From a virus, in IMG/VR virus record IMGVR_UViG_3300009163_000047, positions 1 to 52,896 of that record: a stretch of 52,896 bases of DNA. One strand, given 5' to 3'. Of this stretch, positions 8,236 through 16,274 are shown in pieces (the stretch's first letter is position 1; each line of letters begins with the position of its first letter). A program made the translations under genes and the position numbers. A model generated the notes under the pieces. It made no database searches and had not been told where the DNA came from. It saw only the letters and a list, made by a program, of their open reading frames with translations.

Positions 8236-10035
8236 ATGGCAAATACAGTCATCCAACTAAAGTGGTCTGAAGGAACGGCTGCCCCATCGACACTCAATGT
8301 TGCTGAACCAGCGTACTCAAACACATCTGGTAAATTATTTATAGGTCAAGCTGGCAATCAAGTCATTGCGGTTGGTGGTCGCTACTATACTCAACTACTT
8401 GAGAATGCGGCATCTGCTAATACAGCAAATACAATTGTAAAAAGAGATACAGCAGGTATCTTTTCAGCGACTGCAATTTATGCATCATTGTTTGGTAATG
8501 CAAATACTGCATCTACTTGGGCAACTGCAAGAATAATTGGTGTCTCTGGTGATGCTAATGGTACTGTTTCTATTGACGGTTCTGCAAATGCAAACATTCC
8601 ATTAACACTAGGTTCAACTGGTGTTTCTGCTGGCACATATGGTGGTACTACACAAGTTCCAACATTCTCTGTTGATGCAAAAGGTCGCATCACTTCAGCC
8701 GCCAATGTTGCAATTTCAACTACACTAAACATTGCAGGTGATGCAGGCACTGATGCTGTTGCTCTTGCTACAGATACAATCACTTTCAAAGGTGGTGATG
8801 GTATTACTTCTGTTGTAACTCCTGCAAATACTACAGTTATTATTGATGTTGACAATACTGTTGTTCGCACATCTGGCGCACAATCTATTTCTGGCGACTT
8901 GTCTGTTACAGGTAACTTAACTATTACTGGTACTACCACAACAGTCAATACTTCAACAGTAACAACAACCGATTCTCTAATCAAACTTGCTACCAATAAT
9001 ACAGTTGGTGATGTTTTAGATATTGGTTTCTATGGACAAGCAAACACAGGTTCTTCTGTAACATATCATGGTCTTGTCAGACAAGCCGCAGGTAACTTCT
9101 TCTTATTCAAAGGATTAGTAACAGACCCAACATCAAATGTACTTGCGACTGGTTCTTTAACTGCCGCTAATACTGCCACACTAAGAGCAAACATCACTGG
9201 TGGTACAGTCTCTAGTCTTGCTTCTGCAATTGCCATTGCTGATGGTGGTACAAACCAAACATCATTTACAAATGGTATTGTTGCATTTAACGGCACTGCA
9301 CTTGCAACATTAGCAAACACAGGTACTGCTGGTACATATGGTTCAGCATCTGCTGTTCCTGTTATTACTACAGATGCATATGGTCGTGTCTCTGGTGTAA
9401 CAAGTACAAATATTGCTATCGATGCATCTGCTGTAACAACAGGCACATTGCCTATTGCAAGAGGTGGTACAAATGGAACATCATTCACATCAAGTCAAAG
9501 AGTTATCTTTGATGGCACTAAACTTGCATCACAGGCGAATACTGGTTACACATTAACTGGTGGTGTTGCCGCTGGTAATACAATCACATCATTAACTGTT
9601 AATCAGTATGGTGAAGTTTCAGCAGTAACTGCCGCAGAGATTGCAATCGCCGCATCTCAAGTTACTTCTGGTACACTTGCAGTTGCTCGTGGTGGTACAG
9701 GTCTTGCATCATATGCAGTTGGTGATATCATCTTTGCCTCTGGTGCAACAACTCTAGCGGCACTTGCTGATGTTGCAACAGGAAATGTTCTTATTTCTGG
9801 TGGTGTAACTACTGCACCTTCATATGGAAAAGTTGGTCTTACAACTCATGTGTCTGGCACACTTGCAGTCGGTAATGGTGGTACAGGTAATACTGCACTC
9901 ACAACGAATGGTGTTGTTCTTGGTCAAGGTTCAAGCGCATTGACTACTGTAGTTTCATCCACTGAAGGTCATGTGCTACAAATCAATTCTTCAGGCGTAC
10001 CAACATTTGCACATTTGAATGGTGGAAGTTTCTAA
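8236..10035 (+). CDS. Repeat-containing tail fibre protein with C-terminal GGSF
   Basis: A 599-residue protein. The N-terminus (VIQLKWS, NVAEPAYS, KLFIGQAG, AVGGRYY) is related to the protein at 5306. The middle and end contain repeated units of the type AGTYGGTTQVPTFSVDAKG, then AGTYGSASAVPVITTDAYG, with recurring GTLPIARGGTN and GTLAVARGGTG elements that resemble the repeats of long tail fibre proteins such as T4 gp34. It ends LNGGSF. The repeats likely form a rod. There is no S74 chaperone. It is expected to be transcribed from the late promoter just upstream. Confidence 0.75.
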   Translation: MANTVIQLKWSEGTAAPSTLNVAEPAYSNTSGKLFIGQAGNQVIAVGGRYYTQLLENAASANTANTIVKRDTAGIFSATAIYASLFGNANTASTWATARIIGVSGDANGTVSIDGSANANIPLTLGSTGVSAGTYGGTTQVPTFSVDAKGRITSAANVAISTTLNIAGDAGTDAVALATDTITFKGGDGITSVVTPANTTVIIDVDNTVVRTSGAQSISGDLSVTGNLTITGTTTTVNTSTVTTTDSLIKLATNNTVGDVLDIGFYGQANTGSSVTYHGLVRQAAGNFFLFKGLVTDPTSNVLATGSLTAANTATLRANITGGTVSSLASAIAIADGGTNQTSFTNGIVAFNGTALATLANTGTAGTYGSASAVPVITTDAYGRVSGVTSTNIAIDASAVTTGTLPIARGGTNGTSFTSSQRVIFDGTKLASQANTGYTLTGGVAAGNTITSLTVNQYGEVSAVTAAEIAIAASQVTSGTLAVARGGTGLASYAVGDIIFASGATTLAALADVATGNVLISGGVTTAPSYGKVGLTTHVSGTLAVGNGGTGNTALTTNGVVLGQGSSALTTVVSSTEGHVLQINSSGVPTFAHLNGGSF

Positions 10036-10066
10036 TATATAATTAATACTATGAAAGGGTTTTATT

Positions 10067-10606
10067 ATGTCCGATGCAAATTTTATAAATGTCTACAATG
10101 AGGTAGTACTAGAAAATTTCACTGCTGTGCTGAAACAGAATTTTATGTTTCAAACGCAAATCAAATTTCTTGAAGAAAAGGTAAAAGAAATACCTGCTCT
10201 TCAAGAAAAAGGAAATTTATATGAATCTGTTGTTAGAGAAAATGCTAATCTACAAAACAAGATAGTTTCTCTAACTTCAGAAGTTGAAAACAAAGACACC
10301 ATCATTAAGAATTCAAGTAATAGTGATGTTGATAAACATCGTCTACAGACTGCATTGAATGAGCAAGCAAAGGAACTTGAGAGACTGAGCAATAAATTTG
10401 CTGATATTGAAAAAGATATTGCTGATAAAAACTACTACATCAAACAGTTGGAAGACATGCTACCAAATTCAAAAAGAAAAAAACTAGGTTTAGAAATAAT
10501 TGAATCTGCCAAAGAAGAAGTTGAAGAAGTAAAATCTACCGAGAAAGTTTCTGTAAAAGAAAATAATGTTGTTTTGAAAGTTGAATCGGCTGGCGGAACT
10601 TTCTAA
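10067..10606 (+). CDS. Coiled-coil virion protein with C-terminal GGTF
   Basis: A 179-residue, strongly charged protein. Residues 15-145 look like a long coiled coil with heptad-spaced Leu and Ile and many Glu and Lys. It then has QLEDMLPNSKRKK, an acidic segment and SAGGTF at the end. The coiled coil plus the GGTF tail shared with neighbouring fibre proteins suggests a trimeric connector or fibritin-like whisker, but no direct fibritin match is visible. It starts at the ATG behind GAAAGG. Confidence 0.58.
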   Translation: MSDANFINVYNEVVLENFTAVLKQNFMFQTQIKFLEEKVKEIPALQEKGNLYESVVRENANLQNKIVSLTSEVENKDTIIKNSSNSDVDKHRLQTALNEQAKELERLSNKFADIEKDIADKNYYIKQLEDMLPNSKRKKLGLEIIESAKEEVEEVKSTEKVSVKENNVVLKVESAGGTF

Positions 10607-10608
10607 GC

Positions 10609-11193
10609 ATGGCAAATACAGTCATTGCGGTCCGTTCTTCGGGTACAGCGGCAGCCACTCCTTCTTTAGGTGTTATTGCTAACGGTGAAATTGCTCTCAA
10701 TTTTGCTGATGGTATAATTTACTATAAGACTTCATCGAATACTCTTGGTTCGATTAGGACAACTCAGCCTGCCGGTCTCACTACAGAAGTTCAGTTCAAT
10801 GACGCTGGTTCTTTTGGTTCAAATGCCAACTTCACATTCAATAAAACTATAGCGACACTTAATGTAAATAACATTAATGTATCGACAAACTTTACTGCAA
10901 GTGCAGTTGCGACTTCGCAATACATTCAATTCTCAGATGGTTCAAGACAATACACTGCCAATGCCGGTGGTTCGACTGGTTTGGCAAACAGTGGTGCATT
11001 GATTACAGTTAATAGCGCATCGCAATTATATGTCTCAAACACAAAAACATCAACATCAAATATAACAGGCGCAATAACTATTGCCGGCGGTGCTGGCGTT
11101 AAAGGTAATGTGTATGCCGATAATGTTTTTATTGGCGGACAACAGGCAGGAACAATTGGTGATGCAATGGCAATGGCAATCGCACTAGGATAA
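10609..11193 (+). CDS. Fibre-like virion structural protein
   Basis: A 194-residue protein starting MANTVIAVRSSGTAAATPS, with the same opening style as the fibre protein at 8236 (MANTVIQLKWSEGTAAPS) and GVIANGEIALNF. It continues with GLTTEVQFNDAGSFGS and SQYIQFSDGSRQYTA, modules frequent in fibre proteins of aquatic T4-like phages. It ends in a short helix (GDAMAMAIALG) and lacks the GGSF tail. It starts 2 bases after the previous stop and is probably part of the same structure. Confidence 0.62.
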   Translation: MANTVIAVRSSGTAAATPSLGVIANGEIALNFADGIIYYKTSSNTLGSIRTTQPAGLTTEVQFNDAGSFGSNANFTFNKTIATLNVNNINVSTNFTASAVATSQYIQFSDGSRQYTANAGGSTGLANSGALITVNSASQLYVSNTKTSTSNITGAITIAGGAGVKGNVYADNVFIGGQQAGTIGDAMAMAIALG

Positions 11194-11196
11194 ATA
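11189..11196 (+). promoter_or_regulatory. Late-promoter-like element (GATAAATA) just before gene 13
   Basis: GATAAATA matches TATAAATA at seven of eight positions and overlaps the previous stop codon. Only 7 bases separate it from the gene 13 ATG, and no ribosome-binding site is visible there. If used, the mRNA would begin at or next to the start codon. Confidence 0.5.
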
Positions 11197-11203
11197 TACT
11201 ACT

Positions 11204-12157
11204 ATGGCTAAACCTACAACAAGATCCACTTTTAAAACTTACTGTCTTCGTGAGTTGGGTTTTCCTGTTATCGATATCAATGTCGATGATGACCAATTAG
11301 AAGATAGAATAGATGAAGCATTACAATTCTTTCAAGACTATCACTTCGATGGTGTTGAGAAGATTTACATGAAGCATAAAATTACAACAGATGATATTGC
11401 AAGAAAATGGATTTATGTTCCTGATGCAGTGATTGGTGTTGTGAATGTGTTTCCGTTTGATGATTCAAACTCATCAATCAACATGTTCGATTTGCGCTAT
11501 CAATTAAGATTGCATGATTTGTATGACTTTACTTCAGTGTCATATGTGCCATATGAAATCACAATGCAACATATTGCAACATTGAATTTGTTGTTCTCTG
11601 GTAAACCACAATATCGTTTCAATCGCCATCTCAACAAATTGTTTCTTGATATTGATTGGAATAATAGCATAAAAGAAAATGATTGGGTAGTTGTTGAATG
11701 TTATCGTAAATTAGACCCTGATACATTTACCGCATCTGGAACAGCCAATGTTGCGAATGCTTCGGTTGTAGTAACTGGCACTGGAACAAACTTCTACAAT
11801 GATTTTTTTATTGGTGATGATATCACAGTTGGCAGTCAAACTCAAACAATCATTCAAATTAACTCAGCAACTTCATTGAATGTTTACAGTGCATTCACCA
11901 GCACAGCAACTGGACAAACAATCTCAAAATCAGGTATCTCAGATGTTTGGAATGATAGATTCTTAAAGAGATACACTATTGCATTGATTAAAAAACAATG
12001 GGGTAACAACCTTAAAAAGTTTGCAGGTATTCAAATGCCAGGTGGTGTGATGTTGAATGGTCAAGCAATTTACGATGAGGCTGTTGTTGAAATTCAAAAG
12101 ATTGAAGAAGATATTCAAAGTCTGAATGTATTGCCACCAGATATTTTAGTTGGTTAA
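11204..12157 (+). CDS. 13: Neck protein gp13
   Basis: A 317-residue protein, close to the 309 of T4 gp13, which forms part of the neck that seals the filled head and joins it to the tail. The opening RELGFPVIDINVDDDQLEDR and the closing part WGNNLKKFAGIQMPGG are characteristic of the family. A Thr/Ser/Val-rich insert near residues 178-245 (ASVVVTGTGTNFY) looks like a beta-rich insertion. Next come genes 14 and 15, in the T4 order. The start has no clear ribosome-binding site but has a late-promoter-like box immediately upstream. Confidence 0.93.
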   Translation: MAKPTTRSTFKTYCLRELGFPVIDINVDDDQLEDRIDEALQFFQDYHFDGVEKIYMKHKITTDDIARKWIYVPDAVIGVVNVFPFDDSNSSINMFDLRYQLRLHDLYDFTSVSYVPYEITMQHIATLNLLFSGKPQYRFNRHLNKLFLDIDWNNSIKENDWVVVECYRKLDPDTFTASGTANVANASVVVTGTGTNFYNDFFIGDDITVGSQTQTIIQINSATSLNVYSAFTSTATGQTISKSGISDVWNDRFLKRYTIALIKKQWGNNLKKFAGIQMPGGVMLNGQAIYDEAVVEIQKIEEDIQSLNVLPPDILVG

Positions 12158-12159
12158 TA

Positions 12160-13071
12160 ATGGCAACGAATCTATATTTCAATAATTTTCCGGTCAATCA
12201 AGTAACCAATGAGCAGTTGCTCGTTGAGGATTTGCTGATTGAAGCCATGAAAATTTATGGTATAGATGTTTACTATTTACCAAGAACTACAGACAATTCA
12301 GGTATTGATAAGTTGTATGGTGAAGACCAACTGAAGAAATATGTTACTGCATACCCAATTGAAATGTACATCAACAATGTATCTGGTATGGAAGGTGAAG
12401 GCGATTTCATTTCTAAGTTTGGTCTTGACATTCGTGATGAGATGACAATGCTTGTTTCTCGCCGTAGATTTAAAGCAAGTGTTCCTGGATTGTTTAGGGC
12501 GCAAGAAGGTGACTTAATTTACATTCCTCTTGTTCAAAACTTCTTTGAGATTTCACATGTTGAGCATGAGAACACTCCTGCAATGTTCTATCCATTGGGT
12601 CGTGGGCGTGACAACAATGTGTATTTGTATTCATTGAAACTTCGCCAATTCGTATTCTCTAGTGAAATTATTGAAACCGGTGTAGATGAAGTTGATGGAC
12701 AAATCAGACACAATTATACAGTAACAACAATGACTGTGAATGCTGGAGGTTCTGGAACTTTTGATACAGCAAATAATGAGACAGTATATCAAGGTAGCAA
12801 TGTTGCTACAGCAACCGCTTTTGCTGAATGCACTTCGTTTAATTCAACAACAAGAAAACTTGAAGTCATTAAAATTAATGGAACATTTGTAAGTTCACAA
12901 GCCATTAAAGGTGCCACAAGTAATGCATCTTGGATACTTTCAACAAGTGGTGAATCAAAAGCACAAGACCTCGACTTCTCATTTGAAGATATTGCAGATA
13001 ATAAAATTGTTCAAACAGAGGGTGATAATATCATCGACTTCTCTGAAAACAATCCATTTGGTGAACCGTAA
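12160..13071 (+). CDS. 14: Neck protein gp14 (head completion)
   Basis: A 303-residue protein (T4 gp14 is 256). The family features are the early segment QLLVEDLLIEAMKIYGIDVY, then YLPRT, and GEGDFISKFGLDIRDEM. gp14 works with gp13 to complete the packaged head before tail attachment. A Ser/Thr/Asn-rich stretch around residues 190-265 may be an insert that explains the extra length. It lies 2 bases after gene 13, and its stop overlaps the gene 15 start (TAATG). Confidence 0.92.
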   Translation: MATNLYFNNFPVNQVTNEQLLVEDLLIEAMKIYGIDVYYLPRTTDNSGIDKLYGEDQLKKYVTAYPIEMYINNVSGMEGEGDFISKFGLDIRDEMTMLVSRRRFKASVPGLFRAQEGDLIYIPLVQNFFEISHVEHENTPAMFYPLGRGRDNNVYLYSLKLRQFVFSSEIIETGVDEVDGQIRHNYTVTTMTVNAGGSGTFDTANNETVYQGSNVATATAFAECTSFNSTTRKLEVIKINGTFVSSQAIKGATSNASWILSTSGESKAQDLDFSFEDIADNKIVQTEGDNIIDFSENNPFGEP

Positions 13072-14120
13072 TGTTTGGTACTCATTTTTACAATCGTAGC
13101 TTTCGAAAATATGTCGTAATTTTTGGTACGATGTTTAATAATCTGTCTATCAAAAGATATGCTAATGATGGCACTGCAAGAGAAGTTATTAAAGTGCCTC
13201 TTGCATATGGTGCCAAAGAAAAATTCATTACAAGATTACAGCAAGACCCCACTCTAACAAAGTCTGTCGCTATAACTTTACCTAGACTTAATTTTGAAAT
13301 GACAAACATTTCATATGATTCTAGCCGTAAGCAACAATCGGCTATTAAGATTGCGGCCGCTGACACAACAGTCAAAAGAACAGTCAAGTCTCAGTATGTT
13401 GGTGCGCCATATAACTTTGATTTCACTCTAAGCATTTTTGTTCGCAACATTGAAGATGGTACACAACTTGTTGAACAAATTCTACCATATTTTGTTCCAG
13501 ACTATACAGTCACTGCTAATCTAGTTCCATCACTGAATATCATCAAAGACATTCCTATTGTTCTCAATAGTGTTTCACAGAACATAGAATATGAAGGTAA
13601 TTTAGATTCACAAAGAATCATTACATGGGATTTGACATTCACTGTTAAAGGATATCTGTTTGGTCCTGTTGCTAATAGTGCTATCATTATTGGTATCGAT
13701 AGTGGTGTTGTTGCCAATAGTGCAAACATTATCACTGGTGGTTCTACAACAAACTTGTTCTACGATACCAATAACAAAGCAATTCAGACTGTAGTTATGC
13801 AGAATACTGCAAACACAGGAAACGGAAAATATCTTGAAGGTGAGACTATCAATGTTGAAAACAGAAGAGATGTTCTTGGCACAGTATTGTACTGGAGACC
13901 AAATTCAAACACTCTGATTGCAACTTCGATGACTGGTGTATTGTCTGCAAACGATATTGTTATTGGCGCAGATTCACATGCAAGATATCTTGTTTCTACT
14001 GTAGAGACTACACCATTATTGATAGCAAATACAAAGATTACTCAAAACCCAGTCACTGCTGACACAAATGATGATTTTGGCTATACCATTCAGTCAAAAG
14101 AATACCCTGATACATTATGA
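13071..14120 (+). CDS. 15: Tail sheath stabiliser and completion protein gp15
   Basis: A 349-residue protein (T4 gp15 is 272). gp15 caps the finished tail and provides the surface that binds the neck. The N-terminus MFGTHFYNRSFRKY and following NNLSIKR match the T4 pattern of an MFG-start followed by FYNxSFRxY. LPRLNFEM and YNFDFTLSIFVRN are further family-type segments. The extra length is mainly C-terminal, after about residue 200, with repeated NSAIIIG and NSANIIT elements. It is coupled upstream by TAATG and downstream by an overlap with gene 16. Confidence 0.92.
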   Translation: MFGTHFYNRSFRKYVVIFGTMFNNLSIKRYANDGTAREVIKVPLAYGAKEKFITRLQQDPTLTKSVAITLPRLNFEMTNISYDSSRKQQSAIKIAAADTTVKRTVKSQYVGAPYNFDFTLSIFVRNIEDGTQLVEQILPYFVPDYTVTANLVPSLNIIKDIPIVLNSVSQNIEYEGNLDSQRIITWDLTFTVKGYLFGPVANSAIIIGIDSGVVANSANIITGGSTTNLFYDTNNKAIQTVVMQNTANTGNGKYLEGETINVENRRDVLGTVLYWRPNSNTLIATSMTGVLSANDIVIGADSHARYLVSTVETTPLLIANTKITQNPVTADTNDDFGYTIQSKEYPDTL

Positions 14121-14530
14121 AAAGCATAGATAAAAACTTATCAGACATATTCGACATAGACCCAATAACACCAACAAATGTAATTGAGGTCAAAGAGATT
14201 ACCGTTGTCGAAATAAAAGATTCAACCATTGAAGATGATGTTGAGTTTGCTAGACAGAACATCAAAAAATTAATCAACAAAGGTGGAACTGCCTTTGATA
14301 ATCTTTTGTTAGTAGCAAACGAATCTGAACAACCAAGAGCATATGAAGTTGTCGCAACATTAATCAAAAACTTATCTGACTTAAATAAAGACTTACTTGA
14401 ATTGCAAAAGCGTAAGAAAGATTTACAAGGGTCTGACGATAAAAAACAAAGTGGAAATGTAAATGTTGACAAAGCAGTTTTTGTTGGCTCAACAACAGAA
14501 CTAGTAAAGTTTTTGAAGAATAATAAATGA
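14117..14530 (+). CDS. 16: Terminase small subunit gp16
   Basis: A 137-residue, mainly helical acidic protein in the T4 position between genes 15 and 17 (T4 gp16 is 164 residues). gp16 forms a ring that recognises concatemeric DNA and stimulates the gp17 motor. Visible features are NIKKLINKGGTAFDNLL, RAYEVVATLIKNLSD and a C-terminal FVGSTTELVKFLKN, as in aquatic T4-like small terminases. It overlaps its neighbours by 4 bases on each side, which keeps the packaging proteins translationally coupled. Confidence 0.9.
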   Translation: MKSIDKNLSDIFDIDPITPTNVIEVKEITVVEIKDSTIEDDVEFARQNIKKLINKGGTAFDNLLLVANESEQPRAYEVVATLIKNLSDLNKDLLELQKRKKDLQGSDDKKQSGNVNVDKAVFVGSTTELVKFLKNNK

Positions 14531-16212
14531 GTGATAATGGTGGTGGGTATAATGGTAATGCGAGTCTAAAAAGGTTAGGTGTAGAAATATCCTACACTGA
14601 AGAACAAGTTGCAGAGATTGTAAAGTGTTCTGAAGACCCAATTTACTTCATTAAAAAATATGTGAAGATTGTCAATGTGGACAAAGGTCTTGTTCCATTC
14701 GACATGTGGCCATTTCAAGAAGAGATGGTCGATACATTTCACAACAATCGTTTCTGTATTGCAAAGATGCCTCGTCAGGTTGGTAAGACAACTACGACAG
14801 TTGGTTATATGCTTTGGACTGTACTATTCAACATTGATTATAAGATTGCAATTCTTGCAAACAAAGGCGCATTGGCTCGTGAGATTTTAGGTCGACTTCA
14901 ATACGCATATGAATATTTGCCTCTATGGTTGCAACAAGGTATCAAAGTTTGGAACAAAGGTAACATTGAACTTGAGAACGGTTCTGTTATTTGGGCATAC
15001 GCTACTTCTGCATCTGGCGTTCGTGGTGGTACTTACAATCTAGTTTTTTTAGATGAGTTTGCCTTCGTTCAACACAACATGGCACAAGACTTCTTCACAT
15101 CAACATACCCTGTTATTTCATCAGGTAAAACGACAAAGGTTATTATTGTATCGACACCTAATGGTCTGAATCAATTCTATAAGATGTGGGTCGATGCGAC
15201 AGAAGGTCGTTCAACATACAAACCACTTGAAGTGCATTGGTCAATGGTTCCAGGTCGTGATGATGCTTGGAAAGAAGAGACAATACGAAACACTTCTGAA
15301 GAACAATTCAGACAAGAGTTTGAGACAGAATTCATTGGTTCTTCGGCAACATTAATCTCTGGTATAAAACTTCGTGAGTTAGCATTCAAGAATCCTCTTG
15401 AAGAAGAGAATGGTCTATCAATATACGAAAGACCGATTGGTGAATGCATTGATGAAGTCACTGAAAAAATGAAACCTAAAAACATGTATACAATGACAGT
15501 CGATGTTTCGAGAGGTTTAGGTTTAGATTATTCAGCATTCTCAGTTGTCGATGTAACTACTGTTCCTTACAGACAAGTTGCCAAATATAGAAGCAATACC
15601 ATTTCACCGTTGACATTTCCTACATTAATTTATAGGGTAGCAAAGTATTACAATGAAGCATTTGTGCTTGTTGAAATCAATGACAACGGACAGCAAGTTG
15701 TGGATATACTACATAATGATTTAGAGTATGAAAATATTTTCAAGTTAGAACATCACTCTATTAAAGGTCAGTCGATTTCTGCTGGATATAAAAAATCAGT
15801 CTCTTTTGGATTGAGAACAACCTCAGCAGTTAAGAAAATTGGATGCGCTAACTTAAAAGCAATTGTTGAGAACAATAAATTTCTGATTTATGACTTTGAT
15901 ACTATTGCAGAACTTAACACATTTGTGCGTGTTAAAGATAGTTATGCCGCCGAAGAAGGTAATAATGATGACTTAGCAATGACGCTGGTTCTTTTTGCTT
16001 GGTTAGTTGCACAGAAATTTTTTAAAGAAACTACAAATACAGACATTAGACAGCACATTCTAGAAGAACAAAACTCCCTAATTGAAGATTCTATGACTCC
16101 GTTTGGCATCATAGATGGGTATCAGGGTGTAAATGATTATGAAGAGATGAGAGTTGAGGATGGTGATTTATGGAGTAGCGTAAAAAGTCGCTATCTTTCC
16201 TCAAATTTGTAA
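14527..16212 (+). CDS. 17: Terminase large subunit gp17
   Basis: The DNA-packaging motor, 561 residues (T4 gp17 is 610). The N-terminal ATPase has Walker A MPRQVGKT at 81-88, Walker B LVFLDEF at 172-178 and the coupling segment IIVSTPNG shortly after 200. The C-terminal RNase H-fold nuclease has DVSRGLGLDYSAF with its metal-binding Asp and a later NNDDLAMTLV. It acts at the portal to translocate DNA and cut concatemers at headful. It starts on an ATGA overlap with gene 16. No inteins or breaks are seen. Confidence 0.97.
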   Translation: MSDNGGGYNGNASLKRLGVEISYTEEQVAEIVKCSEDPIYFIKKYVKIVNVDKGLVPFDMWPFQEEMVDTFHNNRFCIAKMPRQVGKTTTTVGYMLWTVLFNIDYKIAILANKGALAREILGRLQYAYEYLPLWLQQGIKVWNKGNIELENGSVIWAYATSASGVRGGTYNLVFLDEFAFVQHNMAQDFFTSTYPVISSGKTTKVIIVSTPNGLNQFYKMWVDATEGRSTYKPLEVHWSMVPGRDDAWKEETIRNTSEEQFRQEFETEFIGSSATLISGIKLRELAFKNPLEEENGLSIYERPIGECIDEVTEKMKPKNMYTMTVDVSRGLGLDYSAFSVVDVTTVPYRQVAKYRSNTISPLTFPTLIYRVAKYYNEAFVLVEINDNGQQVVDILHNDLEYENIFKLEHHSIKGQSISAGYKKSVSFGLRTTSAVKKIGCANLKAIVENNKFLIYDFDTIAELNTFVRVKDSYAAEEGNNDDLAMTLVLFAWLVAQKFFKETTNTDIRQHILEEQNSLIEDSMTPFGIIDGYQGVNDYEEMRVEDGDLWSSVKSRYLSSNL

Positions 16213-16215
16213 AAC

Positions 16216-16223
16216 TATAAATA
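16216..16223 (+). promoter_or_regulatory. Late promoter (TATAAATA) before the tail sheath gene
   Basis: An exact match to the T4 late -10 box, 51 bases before the gp18 start, in a 62-base gap. The gene has a strong AAAGGAG ribosome-binding site. It is expected to be read by gp55. Confidence 0.88.
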
Positions 16224-16274
16224 AACAGTAATTGGAATTTTAAGCCAGACTAAGAATTTTAAAGGAGACAAAAC

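Noticed and set aside
12911-13099. A 62-codon plus-strand frame across the gp14/gp15 junction
   Set aside because: It is out of frame with both genes, which have clear family matches and a TAATG coupling at this point.
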